Virus record (IMG/VR): IMGVR_UViG_3300028268_000002
Location: 1-48,824 of that record
Length of the DNA stretch: 48,824 nt
From: a virus
Reading direction: 5' to 3' (one strand)
The position numbers and the translations under genes were made by a program. The notes beneath the pieces are model-generated. The model did not search any database. It was not told the origin of the DNA and worked only from the letters and a program-made list of their open reading frames with translations. This document shows positions 42,001 through 45,563 of the stretch, in pieces. Position 1 is the first letter of the stretch. Each line of letters begins with the position of its first letter.

Positions 42001-42140
42001 GGCCGAGAACCGGGAAGAATGTGTTACGCATGACCAGGGACACGTTGTCGCTGTTGCGCCAGGAGCCGCTTACGGAAGAGGAACTTGCGCCGAAAAAGAA
42101 AAAAGGTATGCAAGCTGCGCCGGAGCGTTGGTATAAGTAA
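30021..42140 (+). CDS. Giant polyvalent ejected protein (ParB-like, metallopeptidase, SF2 helicase domains)
   Basis: A 4039-residue protein, a quarter of the window. Seen: a duplicated N-terminal peptide; hydrophobic stretches near residues 270-300 and 455-490; coiled coil around 530-760; a DdrB/ParB-like segment near 1280-1330 (GGNRRL); a zincin site HEWFH at 2167-2171; an SF2 helicase with VAGSGKT at 2661-2667, DEAG at 2753, SATP at 2786 and motif VI QSLARTWRLG at 3060-3069; then a long helical C-terminus with a hydrophobic segment near 3840-3860. This is the layout of phage polyvalent proteins delivered with DNA to protect it and act on the host. Residues 2500-2590 are low-complexity and cover a better ORF in another frame. 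Confidence 0.75.
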   Translation: MAQADELYKEVVKPNAEARPKTSQADALAMSVLGHETPKQEGKNAKVPTQKASQADALAMSILGHETPLQTSTSPSTATQPDYRKQIHDSTIGEGYSEEQAQQRLHEYDYSISRDLSPYNAFNLASSVAFDKAEKKILSSQERGTVYQQAKKHAEEILEANRNTPISDNSTLNTEAFKIVAAGGPDAWAKGYTENYARSKSKRYNETDARAHAGGEIDESVYDFLQSTGFSSDHSYLLSDKGERYIRFSVAKTADSLEKSGHPYVGAFLQGLTEMGIGLTTPSMVAIGLATKGAGAFSKVEPFAEVATAEGTEDAAKATSIAGRWRRAYKAAKATTAAAARKAAVSTAKSAGETFAKVAPDSAAGVAEATGKASESVAKATEAIRGAKLPVSAVHVARTINEATHAYFSAQMTMGAMQGAERFGEGTKAELERVGAIGKGAEGATLSEKALRAYGGDYSKPVAALLVNTVIGGLMAYGGAKSLIEAEGFKIKADAMTEKLYGTPGEVEGEGPKERPASKFSDLNDYQQAVVLTKLIEEDPAYSHAWVETKKEHDRRMKKLNYRYNQNLQKAWNPDAVQRAVRVIDYHQAFAEWEDEARAHYLKQITKLINLHKQDRADEAELAEYEQERRAAGREGRPVRKTEAARKREEARKVTLTNAAQIAEARQGAGTAREEADRETAAQEQEAAETLAQIKSLRVNADYALEEHGSTPEREAERTLLRNLERQLVDGEITGEQARKGAGLPEEKSEEEERRSTTYQEIEAARAGALYGLLYGRTIAQFEDDFLSELESAGWNPEDIEAAIDTIGPTLRMEAENNLHYVGKSGDYIVSKKGVTWRLDKYGMLQPDGFAVAPIPLMKNGRYTAQAIDLAMSGKVGFGRSPLEEQRVEVAKEHTAAQMLDNLSQAEKDELERAVRLSQQNEGLLLEAGELPAEKPVPNRKKGFAPPVERPTPEMEEDRTVDEGYDPLIEAIGSQIENPESHAKGPGIIARIAKNSGLTPAQVVGLFRESEAKPDTLKGKIEWLRVGDTISDKMGLPWVVEGDANGKLYLRKGEGGARIPFDKDKPSDTVRRIVGNGEVQSTARTQYTQEDARRIVFESSIVIAQNEAIERVKELAENPPPPPRTQEQAEEQVKQAEAREAQVNDAAVEAIAAAVDPTPKATDEEIDKAVAKAEELRKVAEAAAKQTAEAQGRAAGPGDYPQKAPITSKRVPRMAWAVGHEGYIQTNASKIPMHRELVKLSQLTPSFRWNGNMLERVPEYPEQMQDVPPDEATRQQVLADAQPVRYDVDHYLDPGHGPERGPAIVDGGGDVAGGNRRLLRMMKYLELIQDDKVALAQFRAKMADYAQKNGMIYPEGDEIYIPVRMMDEPIGTIAKATKLGNLFNKKASHGIDENAKSITYGRMLYEAQRAEEAVGRNGVLDRIADEFNSADTPRDAMANRPEFFANIVRKELGIGGEDQADWFNKNAQGEYEFLSTNGKEKLEKALLATVLKNPSTLDTLGTSTAYDSLLKSIGPMTRLRAVPDKDITGIIEQAIQATAVTERMKAAGDSPRARWNKAFAEHDFFSEDPQLPEPDRMVEAVWRSLHDRKTTRFKNALNDYLVGEGIQKGFFDPAEHGLNTPADLFNAAFEDELKDVKDSRGVNSEEARGKKGHDAMQEYLKSLPWELTQDQFDAAMRNEPEAGDSIAKLVEEGVPRRPDKKAERRAGGKEETRQEREEYIKFTDSLISKLRKMGLVPGTPDWDIEEADADRRFESGEKNVVEKLGKREAQNIPERIHSYADDLTSSKGGTAPIVNAVQAITSEKLGEPALTLIYDLGNIELPRSSESAEQRVGELLGKTSVDHTGDPEGIAKVSGRYFRITPQEAPKGEMPHEEVAAGSPEGIEYFVEVKEVPGFAEKMQGKNRRHLSGRETTPPGYISRFEELISRELEDRRVSGQGFDIDDETLSRLSKKAEYEAEIAASKGQSIDEYPTQEEVDSAISRLEAMAKGETLEEKPKETTVEGGSKKMFVTKRDELDLKGLGWKQDQINKMTPEEAENILSLGTRAPKGFKPPEAPAPKPEVDLSASKAEKGYVTPDELEKALYANHVTAKNAPEFIHAAGIMAQGWWDLQDDVPTGYERKDALAWLLREIGFRGIQSGEKGARGEYDFATGMMRVMEAADATTFWHEWFHAISPMLTAKDWEAVDTIEIDPTAFKREYGKKWEFPKWDKKYDAQGNLLMPKGKELDGLREKLSYGSEKYHRDENLHDFHITYEAREILKKIKKLFVETYKKWLPGDPLSPFKLSEEAKGLYDSLYGVEGHKLSDDWNEKVKEARKAEAKQKKGMVKPEEALHPVIKIAKDLGPTPTHISRGSEWPIVESDGDRVAYEKTNNTVVLEYPDEENAAHAYVQATMEGSGISGVEELKGPDGKFAIRFNWGLPEKGSKEKPKEIPNSILYQEVPKRNEQLQIEKLEDLLKKTSAPFMQQFVRTQIKKLESEIRAKYGVESPKIGLDPEAARKAIAEVKRGTAGRTSDAGRERVSDLRGVPDGPLGDGKQSGVGRLSKPPVVGMPGYAGARGATDRTGPGRGNAQPVNLANVAPVKLNPLPERGAPVGIMAGEAFDEKAWRDGLKRAGLPENMPAPTVTLSPEVARTLKYAGQKQIVQTVLSALEQGDGAVIASVAGSGKTWTEMGVVKETILRNPDAKILVVTMNRGLLEDGDDAVRQVAKNGYDLKVETDIIDKPPEPGVYGATYQRLLNNSIYSKTPWDLVIADEAGAARNWYRDENQQGKLLKVVMENSKKGVYVSATPFHSPNEYGYAEKLNLWPKGGFEGWIKENFAHEKVGDKIVAKLDPAKQAKLREQMVERGQFISQQISYDGFSVHFGVVPVTDVVERKLDRIHQGVAVMKRELLKQGKKGLSERVSAFEATYTKAYLERSRLPEAIQLIKRARAQGWQVAVFSETTSEDLFRRPVGPKEEPGTYRLLDEETGGQIGRIMPEFVNIADQLRAEFGDEMGDYSGVGNTDAQREEAKQAFLKGEKKILYTSYAAGGIGINLQDKDGDKPRLSIFLGPPYSGILLEQSLARTWRLGVKSNARAVFLATDSEPDIRLMSTKIGPRMRALSAAVLGDRDSLASVMSNYSDEEKMREHQDMMAFDQGNEIKVDAQGFQVRSKRKVNFDNWSSITFPNAEEAKNKGMQVEMSGGGKGSDWATLYQEKPKRWEPPNRPLTIEDIRIRRAVNAAADKAAANPQIPHEEITMTAVRAEEVAKAAPEGVDKEAVARDTVQMHLKGMGFEQDNATGGYTRMKSEKELEKESGMTDEERAKNDKFKPAPEPVKDEKYTGALGLLSSQENNLQSQDRQFASHYKKNHIEPVGRILVTKTRAWYAGQKVHLAGLRTDFTKIMQEAKLDHTDKRVMRDLFDVVMNKRAVSDPAINKAAGKLREFMAKIHQMGAEGNLAVITPDGRVVSWKDFMDDPSYMPRIADWDLKFTDGDKTYTLRELMGGTFSELKAKELIAKKLKEEGRTDITDDKAYDLIKRDRLRAPMQGNTQWTNEVNFPFIKKDYEALDSYFRQFAKSMATEKEFGADLGKLKKEIAKIPNKQARTDVEGMFGYMFTPQNWDSPMSKTYNRLAAAETATKMFPFSVTKLPFHIANGAAIMAKTGHYMPYARAIVDLAANWKNVKEYSYFNGIVMHGIDPAVMAMPETRSQHALFKWTGFEYMYNMGRMISGRAAKSYLDLYAMGDLKKGGNTAERARRLIKNSFLIGDHAIDEAVRTGKWNEEDYKLAQVAFTDESMFSENPMQMPALSRKRVSGEGLTTLDKNFAIAARAAWSLGSFSTKAYNVLREHLWDEVMVYGNLRPLAYVALVSPIMGQILQGTSAAAKGGVHRVAQWGMGKQHTEDSWDKYLSQFDGMEEHPAATFLKIYIDGICAQWALERTKRYADAFLNLAIDDKPSLDKAKDMGTYLLEDEAEGTIGPMWTDTVLHPMKLTAEEIYALAISRERQLKGKPGSFWPRTGKNVLRMTRDTLSLLRQEPLTEEELAPKKKKGMQAAPERWYK
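30085..30202 (+). repeat. 28-nt direct repeat in the 5' end of the giant gene
   Basis: The sequence at 30085-30112 is repeated exactly at 30175-30202 (begins CAAGCCAAGCAGATGCG), in frame 90 nt apart. It encodes two copies of SQADALAMSxLGHETP. It could be a targeting or processing signal used twice, or a recent duplication. Confidence 0.75.
37537..37755 (+). CDS. Candidate nested gene inside the giant gene (+1 frame)
   Basis: A 72-codon ORF from GTG 37537 with GGAGGTGAAGC as Shine-Dalgarno. The product looks like a normal acidic protein (YPTYEEYLMDLLGMESKAEL, then PPIELDPEEEMLNQL). The giant gene frame over the same bases is Gly/Arg/Ser/Pro-rich and unlike a folded protein (TAGRTSDAGRERVSDLRGVP). 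This suggests the nested frame is real and older, or that the giant gene arose by fusing two genes across a small one. Experimental support is lacking. Confidence 0.45.
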   Translation: MAQQGERQTQEERGYPTYEEYLMDLLGMESKAELDAFLNRPSWGCLDMQVPEVPPIELDPEEEMLNQLTSQT

Positions 42141-42143
42141 GTT

Positions 42144-42183
42144 GGTGTATACTTCGAGTATCTCCAAACAGGAGATGAGGAGG
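42144..42183 (+). repeat. Tandem-hairpin repeat C, copy 1
   Basis: 40 nt directly after the giant gene stop: GGTGTATACTTCGAGTATC..., forming ATACT-TCG-AGTAT (42149-42161) and TCTCC-AAACA-GGAGA (42161-42175), then TGAGGAGG as a free Shine-Dalgarno. Copy 2 at 42765-42804 differs at two positions only. Confidence 0.75.
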
Positions 42184-42192
42184 ATGAAGCGT

Positions 42193-42447
42193 ATGGCTTT
42201 GAAGCATATCGCACTAACGCAGAAACAGTGGAACGAAACGTGGAACGCGCTGCCGCCTCATTTGAGGTTTTATGGCGAGGAGAGCGCCCGAGCGAAGGCT
42301 GGGTTCAATGTCTACCCCGTCGGGAACCTTCTGGTGTGGTGGGACTATTTGATGCCAGAAGATCAGTGGAGCGAGGAGGTTGAACGTGAGCTTGGGAGAG
42401 TTTTAATCCTGGAGGGTCAACGCGCTACAAGAGGAGAAGGCGTATGA
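42193..42447 (+). CDS. Hypothetical 84-residue protein
   Basis: ATG 42193 is preferred because GAGGAGG ends 9 nt upstream; ATG 42184 would be too close. The product begins MALKHIALTQKQWNETWNAL and is Trp-rich (NLLVWWDYLMPEDQWSEEVE) with a helical end. No family recognised. It is preceded by structured repeat C and overlaps the next gene by 4 nt. Confidence 0.55.
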   Translation: MALKHIALTQKQWNETWNALPPHLRFYGEESARAKAGFNVYPVGNLLVWWDYLMPEDQWSEEVERELGRVLILEGQRATRGEGV

Positions 42448-42701
42448 AAGATAGAAAAATTCAAATGAATTTCGGTAACGTAGTGTGTCACGGAGAGTGT
42501 GGAGGAACCTTCACCAGCAAAGGGCTTGCAACATACCCGAACGGGGAGTTTGGGCAAGTTTTATTCAATGCCGTTCCTGTCCCAGATGTGGGGGTAAAAT
42601 CCATTAGACCATGTGCGTCATGTCTCAAGGAATTACAGGACAACGAACGGAAGTTCATTAAGGTCTGGAAGTTCTTTGTGGATACGTGTATGGAGCCCTA
42701 G
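42444..42701 (+). CDS. Zinc-ribbon-like protein, 85 residues
   Basis: ATG 42444 overlaps the previous TGA. VVCHGECGGTF near residue 14 and RPCASCLKELQDNERKFIKV near residue 55 give a CxxxC...CxxC arrangement that probably binds one zinc ion. The C-terminal helix is charged. A small regulator or nucleic-acid-binding protein is likely; the exact role is unknown. Confidence 0.6.
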   Translation: MKDRKIQMNFGNVVCHGECGGTFTSKGLATYPNGEFGQVLFNAVPVPDVGVKSIRPCASCLKELQDNERKFIKVWKFFVDTCMEP

Positions 42702-42723
42702 CCTTATATTGAGGAGTTGGTGT

Positions 42724-42760
42724 CTCCTAAGAAGAAGACCGGGAAGTGACAGGTTCCGTA
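42724..42760 (+). repeat. Structured repeat B, copy 1
   Basis: 37 nt (CTCCTAAGAAGAAGACCGGG...), identical except for one base to 43658-43694. A CGGGAA/TTCCG hairpin is inside it, and the 5' CTCCT can pair with AGGAG at 42712-42716. It lies 4 nt before repeat C copy 2. Confidence 0.75.
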
Positions 42761-42764
42761 AGAG

Positions 42765-42804
42765 GGTGTATACTGCGAGTATCTCCAAACAGGAGACGAG
42801 GAGG
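42765..42804 (+). repeat. Tandem-hairpin repeat C, copy 2
   Basis: GGTGTATACTGCGAGTATC...; stems ATACT-GCG-AGTAT and TCTCC-AAACA-GGAGA are kept, while the two changes relative to copy 1 fall in unpaired positions. Ends in GAGGAGG, 2 nt before ATG 42807. Confidence 0.75.
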
Positions 42805-42806
42805 TA

Positions 42807-43136
42807 ATGGGGATGGCAAACAGTCGGATGTACATGGTGTGTCTGCATTGTATGTGGGACGCCGAGATTCCTTTGGACGACTGTCGGGAATATGTCGCAA
42901 AGTATTATCCGCCACCGACCGGATGGTACACGACGCGGGATGATGTGAAGGGAAGCCTCGACGCCTTTTTCGACAAGCATCAACACAAGGAGACATGGGA
43001 GCAGTCGATGTTTGGGGACCACTTCACCGTGATGACGGAATCTCTCCTAAAGGCCGGGGATGACATGGCAGCCGCCAAGAGGGAAGTCTTGGGTATCATT
43101 CAAAAGGGATTCGAAGAAGGAAGAATGGGCCGATAG
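42807..43136 (+). CDS. Hypothetical 109-residue protein with CxxC
   Basis: ATG 42807, behind GAGGAGG of repeat C copy 2. MYMVCLHCMWDAEIPLDDCR has a CxxC plus a later Cys, perhaps an incomplete zinc site. The rest is helical (DDVKGSLDAFFDKHQHKETW; AAAKREVLGIIQKGFEEGRM). No family recognised. Its TAG precedes junction element copy 6. Confidence 0.6.
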   Translation: MGMANSRMYMVCLHCMWDAEIPLDDCREYVAKYYPPPTGWYTTRDDVKGSLDAFFDKHQHKETWEQSMFGDHFTVMTESLLKAGDDMAAAKREVLGIIQKGFEEGRMGR

Positions 43137-43154
43137 TCAAAACCTGGAGTGAGG
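43135..43154 (+). promoter_or_regulatory. Palindromic junction element, copy 6 (degenerate)
   Basis: AGTCAAAACCTGGAGTGAGG: AGTC, AAAA and TGGAGTGAGG are kept but the palindrome is broken in the middle. It overlaps the upstream stop and supplies GAGGAGG for the 43162 gene. Confidence 0.5.
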
Positions 43155-43161
43155 AGGAAGC

Positions 43162-43347
43162 ATGGGAATCAGGATAACCAAAGAGAAAGTGGATCACGGG
43201 GGCGGGAAGATCTGGAGGATTATGGCGACTTGGGACAACTCACGTGGAGGGACATCATCTGCGGTGAAGTTCTGCAAGACTCTTGCCGCTCAGAGGCGAA
43301 TCGTCTACGGGTTTAAGATGAAGTGGAGAATGGGAGAGTACGACTAA
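43162..43347 (+). CDS. Hypothetical 61-residue protein
   Basis: ATG 43162 behind GAGGAGGAAGC. Basic, with a beta N-terminus (MGIRITKEKVDHGGGKIWRI) and a helix (SSAVKFCKTLAAQRRIVYGF). Possible nucleic-acid-binding mini-protein; no family recognised. Confidence 0.55.
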   Translation: MGIRITKEKVDHGGGKIWRIMATWDNSRGGTSSAVKFCKTLAAQRRIVYGFKMKWRMGEYD

Positions 43348-43373
43348 CCGTGTAACAAGAAGGGAGTATGAAC

Positions 43374-43619
43374 ATGGAACAAACAGAAAGAACGATCAAA
43401 CGTGGACTGCCGGTAGGTATGAGAATTATTTCCGAGCACAAGGTTGTTGGGATATGGAGAAGCGAGATCCAGAAAAACAAAGGGGAAGTTGTTTCTGAGT
43501 ATTATGTTGAGGTTGACCACAATCGAGTCGGCAACAAACTCCACATCTCCAAAGACGAGTACGACGGGACAAATGTGGGCGACATTTTTCAAGTAGCTAA
43601 GTTGACGGAGAAGGCATAA
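43374..43619 (+). CDS. Hypothetical 81-residue beta protein
   Basis: ATG 43374 is preferred over 43368 because AGGGAG is 7 nt upstream. The product begins MEQTERTIKRGLPVGMRIIS and has alternating beta strands (EVVSEYYVEVDHNRVGNKLH), like a small barrel. No family recognised. A 208-nt gap with structured repeats follows. Confidence 0.6.
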   Translation: MEQTERTIKRGLPVGMRIISEHKVVGIWRSEIQKNKGEVVSEYYVEVDHNRVGNKLHISKDEYDGTNVGDIFQVAKLTEKA

Positions 43620-43657
43620 CGATCTCCTCGTTCCGCAACCGGAGGGTGTAGGGGCTA

Positions 43658-43694
43658 CTCCTAAGAAGAAGACCGGGAAGTGGCAGGTTCCGTA
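43658..43694 (+). repeat. Structured repeat B, copy 2
   Basis: 36 of 37 nt match the copy at 42724. Just upstream, GTAG-GGG-CTAC (43648-43658) and GGAG/CTCC (43641-43661) give extra stems. It is followed within 12 nt by the closed RNA at 43706. Confidence 0.75.
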
Positions 43695-43705
43695 GTATGA
43701 TGTAC

Positions 43706-43805
43706 GTGAGCGGAGGCGCATAATTCACTGGCGGTATGGGAAAGCTAAGACTACCCAGACGTGCAGAACTCGCCGAAAGGTTAGCCGTTGCAGTGGTCCG
43801 CTCAC
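43706..43805 (+). ncRNA. Candidate pseudoknotted structured RNA, about 100 nt
   Basis: A perfect 9-bp closing stem GTGAGCGGA (43706-43714)/TCCGCTCAC (43797-43805). Inside lie CACTG (43726-43730)/CAGTG (43791-43795), GCG (43731-43733)/CGC (43771-43773), and a TGGG (43737-43740)/CCCA (43754-43757) hairpin. Its loop GCTAA (43744-43748) can pair with TTAGC (43781-43785) outside, forming a pseudoknot. It lies 22 nt before ATG 43828, whose Shine-Dalgarno (GAGGAGG) is free. GGGAAAG and CACTG recall parts of cobalamin riboswitch cores but the required boxes are absent. A riboswitch-like or ribozyme role is open. Confidence 0.6.
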
Positions 43806-43827
43806 TTAATTCAAACGAGGAGGATGT

Positions 43828-44130
43828 ATGAGAGAAGTAATGTCAAGAACCAACAGCGAACAATCAGGTGCTCCGCTCGGCGATGGGTGGGTTCGAGCCA
43901 TTTGGCTGCGTATCGAGAAGGATAGTAATTGTGGTGTGATTTACCGGCAGGGTCATCACTATCTGGTTCAATCTGATAACCAAATCGACCTTTTGATTGC
44001 TGAGAACGGTCGTCTTGTCCACACGGCCAGCGTCAACGATGTGCGGAGTTTTGAAGAGGTTGTTGCCCCACCGTCCTTGGATTCACCAGATAACCCTGTT
44101 GATGGACCGAAGAATGATGAGATCTTCTAA
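43828..44130 (+). CDS. Hypothetical 100-residue protein downstream of the pseudoknot RNA
   Basis: ATG 43828 behind GAGGAGGATGT. The N-terminal 70 residues look like a small beta barrel (WVRAIWLRIEKDSNCGVIYR, GHHYLVQSDNQIDLLIAENG), and the last 25 are Pro/Asp-rich and disordered. No family recognised. It is the last gene of the forward operon before a terminator, and the only one directly behind the 100-nt RNA, so it may be what that RNA controls. Confidence 0.6.
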   Translation: MREVMSRTNSEQSGAPLGDGWVRAIWLRIEKDSNCGVIYRQGHHYLVQSDNQIDLLIAENGRLVHTASVNDVRSFEEVVAPPSLDSPDNPVDGPKNDEIF

Positions 44131-44153
44131 CCTGACACCTGCGAGATGAAGGC

Positions 44154-44183
44154 AAGGCCCAGCTAGTTCAGTGGGCCTTTTCC
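44154..44183 (+). terminator. Rho-independent terminator ending the forward operon
   Basis: AAGGCCCA (44154-44161) pairs with TGGGCCTT (44172-44179); TTTTCC runs from 44178. It separates the forward operon from the convergent DNA-binding gene, whose stop codon lies in its loop. The reverse direction has no clear U-run. Confidence 0.75.
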
Positions 44184-44831
44184 TCGCCCCAAAATTTGGA
44201 CTATTTGCTGTGCTAGTTTTACCTTCTGAGCGAAGTCGGATTTCTGTGATTGAGTGACGATCTTTGAAAGCCGCTTCTGGAGGGATTCGTCTGCGAGGAA
44301 CTCTTTATCTGTGGGGATGCTGGAGACCTCTTCCGACAGGCGGGACCGGAATAACTCCACGAGTTCAGGAATCAGGAACGGAGCGAGTTTGGAACTGAGC
44401 GGTTCTTTATCCTTCCAATACCGTTCACCGGATCGCCGTTGCAGCATAATCTTTCTGACCATCACGGGGGAGTACAGGAAATGACTCCTATCTACTCGGA
44501 TAGCGGGAGGGAAGAAGTTCTTCTTCACGTAGTCGTCCAACGTCTTCAATTTCATGTTGAGGAGTTCAGCGCACTCAGCGCGGGTGAGGAGGGCTTTCTC
44601 GGAGAGGCCGGCGGGGATGGGAAAGTGTCTTTGGTGGATGATGGCGCCCAGGCGAAGCTGTTCGGCATATTCGGGAGTAGGGTCCAAGAACCGATCAGCA
44701 ACCCGCATCTTCCCTTTGATGATGGCGAGGCACCCCTTCTTGGCAAGAGTTTTGACTTGATACGGGGAGAGCCGGAGCTTATCGCAGATACCAGAGAGGG
44801 AGAGCCATTGCTGGGGTTCATGGTTTGACAT
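44163..44831 (-). CDS. DNA-binding protein with two helix-turn-helix (MerR/excisionase-type) units
   Basis: A 222-residue reverse-strand protein. LSLSGICDKLRLSPYQVKTL and LTRAECAELLNMKLKTLDDY are two HTH units of the kind found in MerR and excisionase-like proteins; the second is followed by a beta wing (PAIRVDRSHFLYSP). The C-terminus is basic and helical (RLSKIVTQSQKSDFAQKVKL). Its Shine-Dalgarno lies in GGAGG-AA-CCTCC (44832-44843), a self-complementary sequence that may limit translation. The last codons carry a junction-element-like core (44187-44202). Probably a regulator of the divergent early region. Confidence 0.65.
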   Translation of the reverse strand: MSNHEPQQWLSLSGICDKLRLSPYQVKTLAKKGCLAIIKGKMRVADRFLDPTPEYAEQLRLGAIIHQRHFPIPAGLSEKALLTRAECAELLNMKLKTLDDYVKKNFFPPAIRVDRSHFLYSPVMVRKIMLQRRSGERYWKDKEPLSSKLAPFLIPELVELFRSRLSEEVSSIPTDKEFLADESLQKRLSKIVTQSQKSDFAQKVKLAQQIVQILGRGKGPLN

Positions 44832-45021
44832 GGAGGTTCCTCCGAGGATGGGAAGCTGAAGCCATTGCGCTGAAGGTATCCGAAGGCAGGTTGCGCTTGG
44901 CGGCGGACACCTCGCCGAGCTTGCGAAAGAAGTTAGGGTCGGCCTTGGTCAGCTTCACCTTTGGTTTGGAAGGGGCTTCTTTGACGAGCGGGGGTGGGGT
45001 TAGAACTCGGATGCGCTTCAT
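44818..45021 (-). CDS. Small basic protein, possible repressor partner
   Basis: A 67-residue reverse-strand ORF from ATG 45021. The start is only 6 nt after a TATTAT box, so its message is probably leaderless. The product is basic and Pro/Lys-rich (IRVLTPPPLVKEAPSKPKVK) with a short helix (FFRKLGEVSAAKRNLPSDTF). It overlaps the start of the downstream two-HTH gene by 14 nt. No family recognised. Being the first gene of the leftward transcript opposite a Cro-like gene, it may be regulatory. Confidence 0.5.
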   Translation of the reverse strand: MKRIRVLTPPPLVKEAPSKPKVKLTKADPNFFRKLGEVSAAKRNLPSDTFSAMASASHPRRNLHVKP

Positions 45022-45027
45022 GTGAAA

Positions 45028-45053
45028 ATAATATCTCAGATGGGGGTTGACAA
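45028..45053 (-). promoter_or_regulatory. Putative leftward promoter of the switch region
   Basis: On the reverse strand, TTGTCA (45053-45048) and TATTAT (45033-45028), with a 14-nt spacer that is shorter than usual. The ATG of the leftward gene (45021) is 6 nt beyond the -10 box. It overlaps the rightward promoter, so the two probably exclude each other. Confidence 0.4.
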
Positions 45054-45076
45054 ACGTTCGCAACTTAGCTTACAGT
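45047..45076 (+). promoter_or_regulatory. Rightward promoter of the Cro-like gene (leaderless)
   Basis: TTGACA (45047-45052), 18-nt spacer, TACAGT (45071-45076). ATG 45084 follows after 7 nt with no Shine-Dalgarno, exactly the geometry of the promoter at 15637-15665. AACGTT (45054-45059) in the spacer is palindromic and could be an operator half. Confidence 0.65.
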
Positions 45077-45083
45077 TTTGTTC

Positions 45084-45299
45084 ATGGGAAAAACGTACCT
45101 GACAGAAAACGAAGTTCGGGAAGAAATCCGCGAGAAGACGAAGGCCAGTTCCTTGCGTCGGACAGCCAAGGAGTATGGCTTGAGTGCGGCTTACCTTTCG
45201 GACATTCTTGCGGATCAAAGGGACGTGAGCGAGCGCGTGGCTGGCCTGTTTGGGTTTGACAAGTTGGTTACGACCGAAGTTAAGTTCCAGAGGAAATAG
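45084..45299 (+). CDS. Cro/XRE-like DNA-binding protein
   Basis: A 71-residue protein from ATG 45084 (an in-frame upstream ATG at 45078 lies within the promoter). SSLRRTAKEYGLSAAYLSDI is a canonical helix-turn-helix, followed by LADQRDVSERVAGLFGFDKL as later helices, the size and layout of small Cro-like regulators. It is transcribed divergently from the two reverse-strand genes, as in a phage lysis-lysogeny or early-late switch. Absence of integrase in the window leaves the lifestyle open. Confidence 0.7.
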   Translation: MGKTYLTENEVREEIREKTKASSLRRTAKEYGLSAAYLSDILADQRDVSERVAGLFGFDKLVTTEVKFQRK

Positions 45300-45308
45300 G
45301 AGGGCGGG

Positions 45309-45530
45309 ATGCAGGTAGACCGCAAGTGCGAGAACAAGAAGTGCGGGATGCCTTTCAAGGCTCGTTCTGCTGATGTGAAGAGGGGTTGGGCGCGGTTCTG
45401 CTCGAAGTCTTGCAAGGCGACGGCGCAGGAGGCGAGGACGGGGCAGTTTGCGCGAGTCCTGGCTGGTGGGTCTGGTGGAGAGGATATTGATTACGAGGGT
45501 GGGGGATGGGACGCCCACAAAAACGCATAA
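45309..45530 (+). CDS. Zinc-finger protein, 73 residues
   Basis: ATG 45309 behind AGGAGGGCGGG. RKCENKKCGMPFKARSADVK and RGWARFCSKSCKATAQEART give a CxxxxC...CxxxC zinc-binding motif common in small phage zinc-finger proteins (C...C.....F....GRG.FCS..C). The C-terminus is Gly/Asp-rich. Role unknown; genes with this fold are often near early regulators. Confidence 0.65.
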   Translation: MQVDRKCENKKCGMPFKARSADVKRGWARFCSKSCKATAQEARTGQFARVLAGGSGGEDIDYEGGGWDAHKNA

Positions 45531-45563
45531 CCGGCCTCCGCAGAGGCAAGAGAGCAGGGAAAG

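Noticed and set aside
43706-43805. Cobalamin riboswitch or tRNA-like element
   Set aside because: GGGAAAG and CACTG resemble pieces of the cobalamin core and the closed stem resembles a tRNA acceptor, but the B12 box, T-loop and anticodon features are missing. Kept only as an unclassified structured RNA.
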